Shown here in pieces: positions 27,822 through 35,769 of a stretch of 64,000 nt of DNA. The notes beneath the pieces are model-generated. The model saw only the letters and a list, made by a program, of their open reading frames with translations. It searched no databases and was not told the origin of the DNA. Every line of letters begins with the position of its first letter. The stretch's first letter is position 1. The stretch lies in contig NZ_JALIRS010000012.1 of the NCBI RefSeq assembly GCF_023337795.1, forward strand, positions 48,221 through 112,220. The letters are read 5' to 3'. The stretch comes from Lysinibacillus sp. BPa_S21 (lineage in GTDB: Bacteria > Bacillota > Bacilli > Bacillales_A > Planococcaceae). The translations under genes and the position numbers were made by a program.

Positions 27822-28864
27822 CTAAAGTCATCCTTCCAATTAGGTACTTGAATGCTAATTTGAGTACCTTTATTGTGAGCCGAATTAATATTAAAAGATC
27901 CACCTAACAGTGTAATTCGCTCCTCCATATGCTTTAAACCGAGTCCTTCTTTTTTCACGTACTGCAGATCAAACCCTACGCCATTATCTTCTATATAGAG
28001 TGATAAATTCGAAGCTTTCTTTTCGAGTCGTATGACGACCTTAGAGGCCTTCGCATATTTAATAATATTGTGTAAAGCCTCCTGCACGACGCGATAAATA
28101 TTGATTTCTACAGAAGGATGACACCGTTCTTCAAAATCTGTTTCTAACATTATCGCAATATTAGGATGTACCTTTTGCACTGAATCGACAAGGGTGTCTA
28201 ATGTAGGCGAAATCCCTAACTGATCTATGCTATGGGGGCGAAGCTGATAGGAATACAATTTAATATCACTCATTACTTGCTCTAGCTCATTGCGTACTTC
28301 TTCAATATAAGTATTTAGCTTTTCATTGTCTTTGACATAAGATTCAATCGCTTGTAGAGCAACAGATATTGTATATAATGATTGACCTACGCCATCATGT
28401 AATTCCTGCGCAAGCCTTTTATGTTCTTCCTCCTTGGCCTCAATTAGCTTTTTAATAATAAGCTTCGAAATCCGAGCCTCTTCTTCCTTTAGTTGAAGAG
28501 TTTGATCGCGCAAAACAAGAAGAAACTCTTGCTCGTTTGTTTTACCGTCTGTATACATCAGTGCCGTACTCATTTCAACATCTATCTTACTGCCATGATA
28601 CGTCGGCATTTTCGATAAAAAGTAGGGAACCTCATTATGCTCTATTAAATAACATGTATGTTCTTTTGGAGACTTTTGACGGTTTTCACAAAATGAACAA
28701 AAGGGCACTCGCTCTCCTAATTTCCATCCCGTTAACCGCTTCGCCGAGGGATTCATCATTAAAATTTCACGGTTGTGATTCATTATGATAATGCCATCTT
28801 GAATATATTGAAATATTTGCTGTAAATATTTATTTTTCAGCTGTTCTTTCTCCAATTTAAACAC
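27818..28864 (-). CDS. PAS-domain sensor histidine kinase (NreB-like)
   Basis: 348 residues, no membrane helix, so cytoplasmic. Residues 15-125 form a PAS domain; 140-210 a HisKA_3 dimerisation domain with phospho-His in AQELHDGVGQSL (about H156); 240-345 the HATPase domain (ALHNIIKYAKAS, DNGVGF, GLGLKHMEERI). The PAS domain has C56, C59 and C71, the spacing of the first three [4Fe-4S] ligands of oxygen-sensing NreB (C-x2-C-x11-C-x2-C), but the fourth position is isoleucine. The start is GTG at 28864; TTG at 28855 is an alternative with better ribosome-binding spacing. Confidence 0.85.
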   Translation of the reverse strand: MFKLEKEQLKNKYLQQIFQYIQDGIIIMNHNREILMMNPSAKRLTGWKLGERVPFCSFCENRQKSPKEHTCYLIEHNEVPYFLSKMPTYHGSKIDVEMSTALMYTDGKTNEQEFLLVLRDQTLQLKEEEARISKLIIKKLIEAKEEEHKRLAQELHDGVGQSLYTISVALQAIESYVKDNEKLNTYIEEVRNELEQVMSDIKLYSYQLRPHSIDQLGISPTLDTLVDSVQKVHPNIAIMLETDFEERCHPSVEINIYRVVQEALHNIIKYAKASKVVIRLEKKASNLSLYIEDNGVGFDLQYVKKEGLGLKHMEERITLLGGSFNINSAHNKGTQISIQVPNWKDDFR

Positions 28865-28880
28865 ACTCCTAGATCAATTA

Positions 28881-29060
28881 TGCCTCGGCATAATTGCGTC
28901 CGGAATCGGCTTTGTGCTTGCACAAAGAACTCCTCTCCGATTCCGCGACATCCGCCGGAGGCTTTAGGCCAACACGATGTTGGTCACTCAGTCGTTGCCA
29001 CAGGACGTGGCGTTTTTAGACTGAGTTCCTTTATTTCAGCGGATGTTTGGACACTTGCTG
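28881..29060. repeat. Interspersed structured repeat, family 2
   Basis: GC-rich block with several nested hairpins: CTTTGTGC/GCACAAAG inside GTCCGGAATCGG/CCGATTCCG; CCAAC-ACGAT-GTTGG at 28969-28983; and ACTCAGTC (28986-28993) with GACTGAGT (29019-29026) enclosing GCCAC-AGGAC-GTGGC. The last two hairpins correspond position by position with those of family 1 at 37854-37911, but with different, still complementary, stems. It fills the gap between the histidine kinase and the rhodanese-like gene; the remaining bases to 29184 contain only weak open frames. Confidence 0.8.
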
Positions 29061-29184
29061 AAAAGTGACTTAAAACTGCATTCAACTCACCACCTATAGA
29101 AGTGGGAAACTTCAGCTGAAAGAAGTTAAAAAAGACATAAAGCCTCCCTTTAAGTTTACTTGTTACCAATCAGCATACTTGACC

Positions 29185-29523
29185 CTATACTTTTTCTTCT
29201 ATCAAGCTATAACTCCTCACTTCATGCCCTGCTTTCCGAATGATACGAACACTCATATTTTTTTCTAGCTGTGTTGATGCAATAATATGAAGGGGTTTTT
29301 TTGGTAGTTCATGTATATGACGTACTAAATAAGCTATTGGTAAATTTAATGCATTTGGTGTAGGTGATTTATAAGAGTCATTATAATCACGTACATCCAC
29401 TATCGCCATTCCCGCATTCAACTCTTGTAGTAAACACTTCTGTATTTGACGTACCGGGATACGTCGTTTATAAATAATTCTACCAACAATAAGAAGGAAT
29501 ATACTCAAACTTACAATAATCAT
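29185..29523 (-). CDS. Membrane-anchored rhodanese-like protein lacking the catalytic cysteine
   Basis: 112 residues: a membrane helix at about 2-18, then a rhodanese fold (GMAIVDVRDYNDSYKSPTPNALNLP at about 38-62). The active-site loop, which normally starts with Cys after the beta strand, reads HIIASTQLEKNMS, so the persulfide-bearing cysteine is missing. It may bind rather than transfer sulfur species. It sits between the NreBC-like system and the cstB operon, separated from cstB by a terminator, so it has its own promoter. Confidence 0.7.
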   Translation of the reverse strand: MIIVSLSIFLLIVGRIIYKRRIPVRQIQKCLLQELNAGMAIVDVRDYNDSYKSPTPNALNLPIAYLVRHIHELPKKPLHIIASTQLEKNMSVRIIRKAGHEVRSYSLIEEKV

Positions 29524-29676
29524 TTTTTAACCCCTTTTACCGAGAAAAAAGGTTGTCTAAATCCGTTTTGCTTTCTACTGACGACCATGTATAAGTGTCA
29601 TAACACCTTATTAAAACCTTTAATTAAAAATAAGAATTTCCTCCTAAGATGCCTCTATAAAGCACTAAACGAAGAA

Positions 29677-29713
29677 AAAATAGCAGACTAGGCTTACTAG
29701 TATGCTATTTTTC
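29677..29713 (-). terminator. Terminator of the sqr-cstB operon
   Basis: AAAAATAGCA pairs with TGCTATTTTT, with an inner ACTAG/CTAGT stem. It lies about 20 bases after the cstB stop and can work on both strands. The rest of 29524-29732 shows no gene. Confidence 0.85.
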
Positions 29714-29732
29714 TTTTAGAAAACAACCTCAT

Positions 29733-31139
29733 TTATTTAGTCACTGCCTCTTGTTGCCAAGCCATATAGCCACCCGTTAAATTTACAACGTCGTGAATGC
29801 CATTTGCTTTTAGTACACTTACAGCAATTGCAGAACGAGCACCGCCTTGACATTGAACAATAATTTTTTTAGTTATTTGCAATTCATCTAAACGTTTAGC
29901 TAGTGTACCAACCATAATATGTTGAGCATTTTCAATATGCCCTGCATCAAATTCTGTTTGATTGCGCACATCAAGCACATGAACTTGTTCACTTTCAATT
30001 AATGATTTCGCTTCTAAAGGAGTTATATTTTCATAACTTTCTAGAGAATTAGCCTCTTCCAATATTTTTGTCACGTCTCCATAGCCAACAACATTGTCTA
30101 TACCGATAGAACGTAATGCTATTAAAATATCATCTAGTTGAGAAGGATTAATCAATAAATATAATGGTTTTGTATAATCTACTAGCCAACCAGCCCAATT
30201 GGTTAATGAATTATTGTAAGGGATGTTTAGTGTACCTGCGATAAATTCTTGTGAGAAATCTTCAGCCGGTCTAGTATCAATCACTTGCGTTCCATCTGCA
30301 AGAAGTTGAGTAATCTCTTCATAGTTGGACACTGCCTTTACTGGTGGTAAATTCTTAAGAAGTTCTATCCCTACTTTATTAACACGCTTCATAACAGCGA
30401 AATAATAAGGAGGCTCCGGTTGACCATCTAGTAACGCGTCAATAAATTTTTGTTCATCATCAAATTGCATAGCCCAGTTGAATTGCTTCTCATACCCCAC
30501 CGTCGAAGATGGCACAGCTCCTAATGCTTTACCACAAGCACTTCCTGCTCCATGAGCTGGCCATATTTGCATGTAATCTGGTAAAGCCTTAAAACGTTCT
30601 AATGATTTAAACATCGCTTTTGCACCAGATAGTGATGTACCCTGAATACCAGCAGCCTTTTCTAACAAATCAGGGCGTCCGATATCACCTACAAAAACAA
30701 AGTCACCTGTAAAAATCCCCATTGGTTTATTTGCTACGCCGCCACGATCTGTTAATAAGAAAGAAATACTTTCTGGTGTATGTCCTGGTGTATGCATAAC
30801 TTTAAAAATAAGATTACCTATAGTAAATTCATCACCATCTTTTAATAATTGATGAGGAATTCCTTCAAGGTTTTGATACTTCCAATCAGCATCCCCTTCG
30901 TCAGAAATATACATCGTTGTTCCAACACGGTCTGCTAACTCACGAGACCCAGCTACAAAATCGGCATGGATATGCGTTTCTAACGCACCAACAATTTGCA
31001 TCTTTTCTTTTTCTGCTAATGCAAGATAGGGCTCAATATTACGCATCGGGTCAATAATGACCATTTCACCTTTCGCCTGACATCCCACAACATAAGAAGC
31101 GTGTGCTAATTTTTCATCGTAAAAATATCGTAATAACAT
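29733..31139 (-). CDS. cstB: CstB-like persulfide dioxygenase-rhodanese fusion
   Basis: 468 residues. A metallo-beta-lactamase-type persulfide dioxygenase domain (1-245) has ETHIHADFVAGS (H56, H58, D60), HTPGHTPES near 116 and GDFVFVGDIGRPDL near 148. A linker rhodanese lacks cysteine (residues 265-355). A C-terminal rhodanese (375-465) has the active loop CQGGARS. An extra cysteine is in HGAGSACGKALG, as in Staphylococcus CstB. The enzyme oxidises low-molecular-weight persulfides and, with its rhodanese, yields thiosulfate. It is the third gene of the sqr operon. Confidence 0.9.
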   Translation of the reverse strand: MLLRYFYDEKLAHASYVVGCQAKGEMVIIDPMRNIEPYLALAEKEKMQIVGALETHIHADFVAGSRELADRVGTTMYISDEGDADWKYQNLEGIPHQLLKDGDEFTIGNLIFKVMHTPGHTPESISFLLTDRGGVANKPMGIFTGDFVFVGDIGRPDLLEKAAGIQGTSLSGAKAMFKSLERFKALPDYMQIWPAHGAGSACGKALGAVPSSTVGYEKQFNWAMQFDDEQKFIDALLDGQPEPPYYFAVMKRVNKVGIELLKNLPPVKAVSNYEEITQLLADGTQVIDTRPAEDFSQEFIAGTLNIPYNNSLTNWAGWLVDYTKPLYLLINPSQLDDILIALRSIGIDNVVGYGDVTKILEEANSLESYENITPLEAKSLIESEQVHVLDVRNQTEFDAGHIENAQHIMVGTLAKRLDELQITKKIIVQCQGGARSAIAVSVLKANGIHDVVNLTGGYMAWQQEAVTK

Positions 31140-31160
31140 GTGTAAAACTCCCCTTTATAA

Positions 31161-31724
31161 TTAGTTTTTTTCTTTTAAAATATCTAATGCAGATTGGACA
31201 TAATTAAGTGATTTTTGAACAGAAGGATCTTTCATCCATTTAACAATTGAAAAAACATTAATATGCTGAGGCTTTTCTTCTGCTCTTTGCTGTACCATTT
31301 TCAAGAAATCCAAACCTGTCTTTCCTTTTTCAACATATGGATCGACATAGCCCTTTAAATTATTCATTGTATAGTCTGTTGTTTGCTTATCCTGAAGTAC
31401 TACTGTGACAAAATCAATAATGTTTTCTAACTGATGAATGATTTGAACAAGCTTTGGCAATTTCTCCATTAGCTGTACAATAGCCGTTATCGTTTCTGAG
31501 CCTACGTTATACGTAGAGACAAATTGCTCGTATCGATTTATTATCTTTTCATCCGTTAGCACCGTTTTTCCAAAATCCACTACATTTTCTGCTGATTCTA
31601 TCGTTTGCTCTACATTCGGTAATTTTTCTAACAATCGCTGTAAAGAGTGTCGAACATCTGGTTTTTCAAGCGTTTCGAGTATTTGAAATAATTCCTCGCT
31701 CATGCTTATCGTTGCATTAGCCAC
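31161..31724 (-). CDS. DUF1641 protein linked to sulfide:quinone oxidoreductase
   Basis: 187 residues, helical, soluble. The C-terminal VKWMKDPSVQKSLNYVQSAL motif matches DUF1641 and the YjlC-like protein at 19762-20190. It lies 25 bp after sqr and 21 bp before cstB. Both DUF1641 genes in this window neighbour a monotopic FAD:quinone reductase, so I infer a role in docking or stabilising those enzymes. No catalytic motif is visible. Confidence 0.85.
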   Translation of the reverse strand: MANATISMSEELFQILETLEKPDVRHSLQRLLEKLPNVEQTIESAENVVDFGKTVLTDEKIINRYEQFVSTYNVGSETITAIVQLMEKLPKLVQIIHQLENIIDFVTVVLQDKQTTDYTMNNLKGYVDPYVEKGKTGLDFLKMVQQRAEEKPQHINVFSIVKWMKDPSVQKSLNYVQSALDILKEKN

Positions 31725-31749
31725 GCCTGTCGCCTCCCTTCATTCGTAA

Positions 31750-32943
31750 TTACATAGTGCCCTTCAACATTCCATCCCAGTACATAACAGGTAGTAAATC
31801 CTTCTTCATGAAATACATACTGGATCTTTCTACTGCCTGGTTGAAAGGCATAGATTCGACAGGCTCTTTACTGTAGTCAAACTCCGCCAATATCAGTTTG
31901 TTGTAGCCTGTTACAATTGGGCAAGAAGAGTAGCCATCATACATTTGCGTCATTGGCTGTTGTCTCATTAAAGCAATAAGATTTTGTGCAACGATAGGAG
32001 CTTGCTTGCGTATAGCTGCCCCCGTTTTAGATGTTGGTAGATTGGCATTGTCACCTATTCCAAACACATTGCCATACTTTTTATGCTGCAAAGTAAATTT
32101 ATCAACATCTACCCAGCCACATTCGTCTGCTAATGCACTTGTTCGTATAAACTCGGGTGAACACATATAAGGTGTCACATGAATCATGTCGTATTTAATT
32201 TCTTCAACTGTGCCCGTATCTAAATTTTCAAAAATAGCTATTTTTTCATCAGCCTTAATTTCAATCAAATTACGACGGAATCGAGCATCAATATTTTTCC
32301 GCTCTATAACTTTTTCAAGCGCTTCACGATATTTCAAAACATCGAAAATAGCTGGATTGGCCGAGCCAAAAATAACATTAATATTGTCACGAACATTGAC
32401 TTTATTAAAATGGTCCTCTGCTAAATGCATAATTTTTTGTGGAGCACCGCCACATTTTACCGGAGAGTTTGGATGTGTAAACAATGCAGTTCCTTCTTTA
32501 AAATTGCGGATCGTATCCCATGTATAATCCACATGTTTAAAAGAATAATTACTACATACACTTTTAGTCCCCAACGCCTCTTTCAGCCCTTTAATAGCTC
32601 CCCAGTCAATTTCTATCCCACCAGCAACTACTAAAAAGTCATACGTGTATGTTGTACCATCTAGTGTTATTACCTGATTTTGATTGGGGTCAAAACTACT
32701 AACAGCCTCTTTTAACCAAACAGCTCCTTCTGGGATAACAGAAAGCATCTCACGTTCAGAGTCCCACTTATTTGCTGCACCACCTCCCACCAATGTCCAA
32801 AGTGGTTGATAATAATGTTTTTCTGCAGGATCTATGATGGCAATCTCCCCTTGAAGCGAATGAGATTGACGGAGTAAGCGTGCCGCTACCGAAATACCAG
32901 CAGTTCCTCCTCCAACGATGACTACTTTAAAAGAAGTCTTCAT
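31750..32943 (-). CDS. sqr: Sulfide:quinone oxidoreductase (SQR)
   Basis: 397 residues. FAD-binding VVIVGGGTAGISVAARL at residue 8, a second flavin motif GNVFGIGDNANLPTSKTGAA near 295, and conserved cysteines at about C130, C164 (VKCGGAPQK) and in SSCPIVTGYNKL near 346. This pattern fits the type II SQR group found in Bacillales and mitochondria, which passes sulfane sulfur to a thiol acceptor and electrons to quinone. It leads an operon with DUF1641 and cstB, and its promoter has a TAGGGG-N4-CCCCTA activator-type site. AAGGAGG precedes the ATG. Confidence 0.9.
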   Translation of the reverse strand: MKTSFKVVIVGGGTAGISVAARLLRQSHSLQGEIAIIDPAEKHYYQPLWTLVGGGAANKWDSEREMLSVIPEGAVWLKEAVSSFDPNQNQVITLDGTTYTYDFLVVAGGIEIDWGAIKGLKEALGTKSVCSNYSFKHVDYTWDTIRNFKEGTALFTHPNSPVKCGGAPQKIMHLAEDHFNKVNVRDNINVIFGSANPAIFDVLKYREALEKVIERKNIDARFRRNLIEIKADEKIAIFENLDTGTVEEIKYDMIHVTPYMCSPEFIRTSALADECGWVDVDKFTLQHKKYGNVFGIGDNANLPTSKTGAAIRKQAPIVAQNLIALMRQQPMTQMYDGYSSCPIVTGYNKLILAEFDYSKEPVESMPFNQAVERSSMYFMKKDLLPVMYWDGMLKGTM

Positions 32944-32994
32944 GTGTATATCCTCCTTATCATGCTGTCTTTCGTATACAACTTTTACACCTTA

Positions 32995-33039
32995 ATAATA
33001 GGTTTAAGAGTGAGCCGTTCATATAGGGGTAATCCCCTA
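32995..33039 (-). promoter_or_regulatory. Promoter of sqr operon with perfect TAGGGG-N4-CCCCTA palindrome
   Basis: On the minus strand a perfect palindrome TAGGGGATTACCCCTA (33039-33024) lies upstream of TATTAT (33000-32995). The distance from the palindrome centre to the -10 start is 31.5 bp, placing the site near position -43, as for an activator that contacts RNA polymerase. The same arrangement is found at the tauE-cyd promoter. From memory, NreC of staphylococci binds TAGGGN4CCCTA, one base pair shorter. Confidence 0.8.
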
Positions 33040-33069
33040 AAAAATTACACTCTAATACTCAAATAGCGC

Positions 33070-33112
33070 AAAAAAGGCAGTACAAGGTGAATGTTTCATC
33101 ACTTGTACTGCC
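33070..33112 (-). terminator. Terminator of the 33-35 kb two-component operon
   Basis: GGCAGTACAAG (33076-33086) pairs with CTTGTACTGCC (33102-33112); on the minus strand a T-run follows. The gap between it and the kinase stop at 33325 holds a repeat fragment. Confidence 0.85.
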
Positions 33113-33172
33113 CTAAATAACAGTGTTTTACTTTACTTCTTCAATCAAAAACTAGCCATCAGCCATAACGTG

Positions 33173-33234
33173 GAGTTGATTTCCGTTCCGACTGAGAGCT
33201 TTGCTTTCGCACTGGGGCGTCCGATGAATCGCCC
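33173..33234. repeat. Truncated copy of repeat family 1
   Basis: Begins GTTGATTTCCGTTCCGACTG, has the GCTTTGCTTTCGCAC module, then GGGGCGTCCGATGAATCGCC, and stops. It retains the left end and lacks the hairpin core and right end. Confidence 0.75.
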
Positions 33235-33324
33235 TAGTCGATAAAAACTGAAATTTTTCCGATAAAACGAGATTTAATTCTGATAAATCTTCAAAAAATA
33301 CCCCAACTTTTAGGCCAGAAACTG

Positions 33325-34968
33325 CTACTTACATTTAAATTTCATTACAAAGACTGTACCTTCCGCTCCTGATTGAACACTAATGGTACCGTTATGTAGA
33401 TCAATTAACTGCTTAGTAATAGCCAATCCTAGACCTGTACCCGTTGTATCGTCCGTTGTATTAGTACCACGATAATATCGCTCAAAAAGGTTATCGAGCT
33501 CCTCCTGAGGAATCCCAGGACCTTGGTCAGCAATGGTTAGCATGATCTCCTGGCCTACATTTTGCGCTTCTACGTTTACCTTTGTACCTTCAGGCGTATA
33601 TTTTTTAGCGTTGGTTATAAGATTATCTAAAATGCGCTTTAATAAAAGCTCGTCCGCTTCAAGCATAACATCCCCATAAACCTTTACAGACACTTGCTCA
33701 TCAGCTAATTGAGGTAACCATACATTGAGTGGTATCAACACTTTTTCAAGCTGTATCGCTCTATTTTTCAGTTGGTACGTATAGGTTAAGTCTCCTATAA
33801 GGGCATCCATATACGTTGCCTTCTCCTGCATCGTAGTGGCAAAGACGCGCATTTCTTCTTTCGTCCACTCATAATCCTCAGAAGCAAGCATTGTTGAATA
33901 GCCATAAATCGAGCTTAAAGGTGTCTTTAAATCATGCGATAAGCCCGTTATCCATTCCTCGCGTAATTGCTCTGCATGCTTAATTTGTCTTTCATTGGAG
34001 GAAAGACGTTCTGATAAGTTATTAATCGATTCATCGACAGGCTGGAATAATTTAAACTTCCTCTTTAGCTTCCCTGTCTTCCGATGATGGATACTTTTAT
34101 CCCTTTCTTTACTGTAGTTAAATTGCGTTAGTCGCTCGATACGAGATATTACATAAACAAGCGGACGAACAAATTGACGGGAAATACTAATCGATAAAAA
34201 GAGGATCCCTATTAACACAATAATATGTCCACCAAAGAACACGGAAACGAATAGCACCATCGCTTTATTAAAAGGCTCGTCAAATGGCTTATACGCTGGA
34301 TTTGGCATCCGTACAACAAATGTCGAGCCATCCTCTAACGCTACATTTTGTGTAAGTTCTTTATTCTCAAAAATATCGTATTTTTCTTCTATCAACTGAG
34401 GCTTATTTAACTTTTTATAACGCTCACCAATGACTTCTACACGATCCCACTGTTCATTATAGATTTCAACAGAAGCCTTCTTATCCTGTAAACGTTGGAG
34501 TAGCTCTGAAGAAATCTCACCTTTTTCCTTCCAATCCTGAACCGCTTCTTCAAAAAGCGGTTGTACGGGGAAAGCCGGGAGGAATAATAAATGGTATTTA
34601 GGAATCGCCCACGTGTGCATCCCTGGCCGTTTAAGAGACATTATTTCGTTATCTGTCAAGCTACATAGTTCACATTTGTCTCCTGTGTAATCAACAATGT
34701 CCATCGATCGATTGAACAAATATAATTGCCCTAAGTTCTCCTCAGCTCGCTCCACTAAATAATCAGCAATTTTAATGGATTCCCCATTTTCAACGATAGC
34801 ATCATCTTTAATTTCAGAGGAAGACATGATATGAATATCATCACCGACATGACCATTAATAAAGCTAGCAAAAAACACAAAACTAATAATAAAGCCAGAA
34901 ATGATTAGTAAATAAAATATGATGAAATAAGATACAAAACGAAGCGTTAATCTTCTAGCTGGCTTCAT
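33325..34968 (-). CDS. Two-helix membrane sensor histidine kinase
   Basis: 547 residues. Membrane helices at about 12-34 and 240-262 flank an extracellular sensor of about 200 residues containing a CELC cysteine pair near residue 79. A HAMP-like segment follows, then HisKA with phospho-His in ITGLSHDLKTPLSSIYGYS (near 347) and HATPase_c (NLITNAKKYTPEG, DQGPGIP, TGTGLGLAITK). The stimulus is unknown; the CxxC pair could be redox-responsive. It overlaps the response regulator by 4 bp. Confidence 0.85.
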   Translation of the reverse strand: MKPARRLTLRFVSYFIIFYLLIISGFIISFVFFASFINGHVGDDIHIMSSSEIKDDAIVENGESIKIADYLVERAEENLGQLYLFNRSMDIVDYTGDKCELCSLTDNEIMSLKRPGMHTWAIPKYHLLFLPAFPVQPLFEEAVQDWKEKGEISSELLQRLQDKKASVEIYNEQWDRVEVIGERYKKLNKPQLIEEKYDIFENKELTQNVALEDGSTFVVRMPNPAYKPFDEPFNKAMVLFVSVFFGGHIIVLIGILFLSISISRQFVRPLVYVISRIERLTQFNYSKERDKSIHHRKTGKLKRKFKLFQPVDESINNLSERLSSNERQIKHAEQLREEWITGLSHDLKTPLSSIYGYSTMLASEDYEWTKEEMRVFATTMQEKATYMDALIGDLTYTYQLKNRAIQLEKVLIPLNVWLPQLADEQVSVKVYGDVMLEADELLLKRILDNLITNAKKYTPEGTKVNVEAQNVGQEIMLTIADQGPGIPQEELDNLFERYYRGTNTTDDTTGTGLGLAITKQLIDLHNGTISVQSGAEGTVFVMKFKCK

Positions 34969-35666
34969 GATTGAACGTCTCCAACAAGTTTATAACCAAT
35001 ACCCCTTACAGTAATAATGCAGGTTGGCTTACCTGGATTCTTTTCTATTTTTTCTCGCAGTTTTCGAATATGTACCATTACGGTATTATCATCAAACAAA
35101 CAGTCACCCCATACGCGTTCGTAAATTTGTTCCTTCGATAACACTTGCCCTGCATTTTCACATAAATATTTCAATAAATAAAATAACCTACCGCTAATAA
35201 TTTCCTTTGTGCCATTTACAGTCACCTCTGCCGCATCGATATCGAATGTAAATCGACTGCATGAAAACAAATGACTTTTAGGCACATCCTTTTTCTTCAA
35301 ATATCTTGTAAGCTGGACCTTGACCCTTGCAACAAGCTCAAGTGGGTTAAATGGTTTCGTAATATAATCGTCAGCCCCATTCATAAAACCACGAAGCTTA
35401 TCCGCATCACTACCTTTTGCAGTTAAAAAGAATATAGGCGCTTCACTTTGCTCTCGAATCATATTCGCCATATCAAGTCCACTACCATCCGGGAGCATAA
35501 TATCTAATAGATAAAAATCAAAAACCTGCGTTTCAATTTTCTTCTTTGCTTCTTGAACAGATTTGCAGAGAGTAATGTTTAAAAACCCTTCTTTTCTTAA
35601 GATAATTTCAATCATTTCTGCAATTGCATGTTCGTCCTCTAATACTAAAATTGATGCGTCTTGCAT
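34965..35666 (-). CDS. OmpR-family response regulator
   Basis: 233 residues. Receiver domain 1-118 with LEDEHA (acidic pocket), DFYLLDIMLPDGSG (phospho-Asp near 54) and a switch lysine in DYITKPFNP near 104. The C-terminal winged helix (about 135-230) has LLKYLCENAGQVLSKEQIYERVWG and NTVMVHIRKLREKIEKNPG. It is the partner of the kinase encoded immediately downstream. The DUF418 gene is divergent across a 100-bp region and is a possible target. Confidence 0.9.
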   Translation of the reverse strand: MQDASILVLEDEHAIAEMIEIILRKEGFLNITLCKSVQEAKKKIETQVFDFYLLDIMLPDGSGLDMANMIREQSEAPIFFLTAKGSDADKLRGFMNGADDYITKPFNPLELVARVKVQLTRYLKKKDVPKSHLFSCSRFTFDIDAAEVTVNGTKEIISGRLFYLLKYLCENAGQVLSKEQIYERVWGDCLFDDNTVMVHIRKLREKIEKNPGKPTCIITVRGIGYKLVGDVQS

Positions 35667-35769
35667 GCTATCACCTTCTTTTAAGATTACTTTAAGGTAG
35701 CCATTATTTCACCATAAGCTTTCCCAAATACACTATGTATAAGATAACCAATTAAGGAGATAAAACGCA

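Noticed and set aside
29446..29691. 81-codon plus-strand open frame
   Set aside because: Antisense to the rhodanese-like gene and intergenic DNA, with no ribosome binding site.
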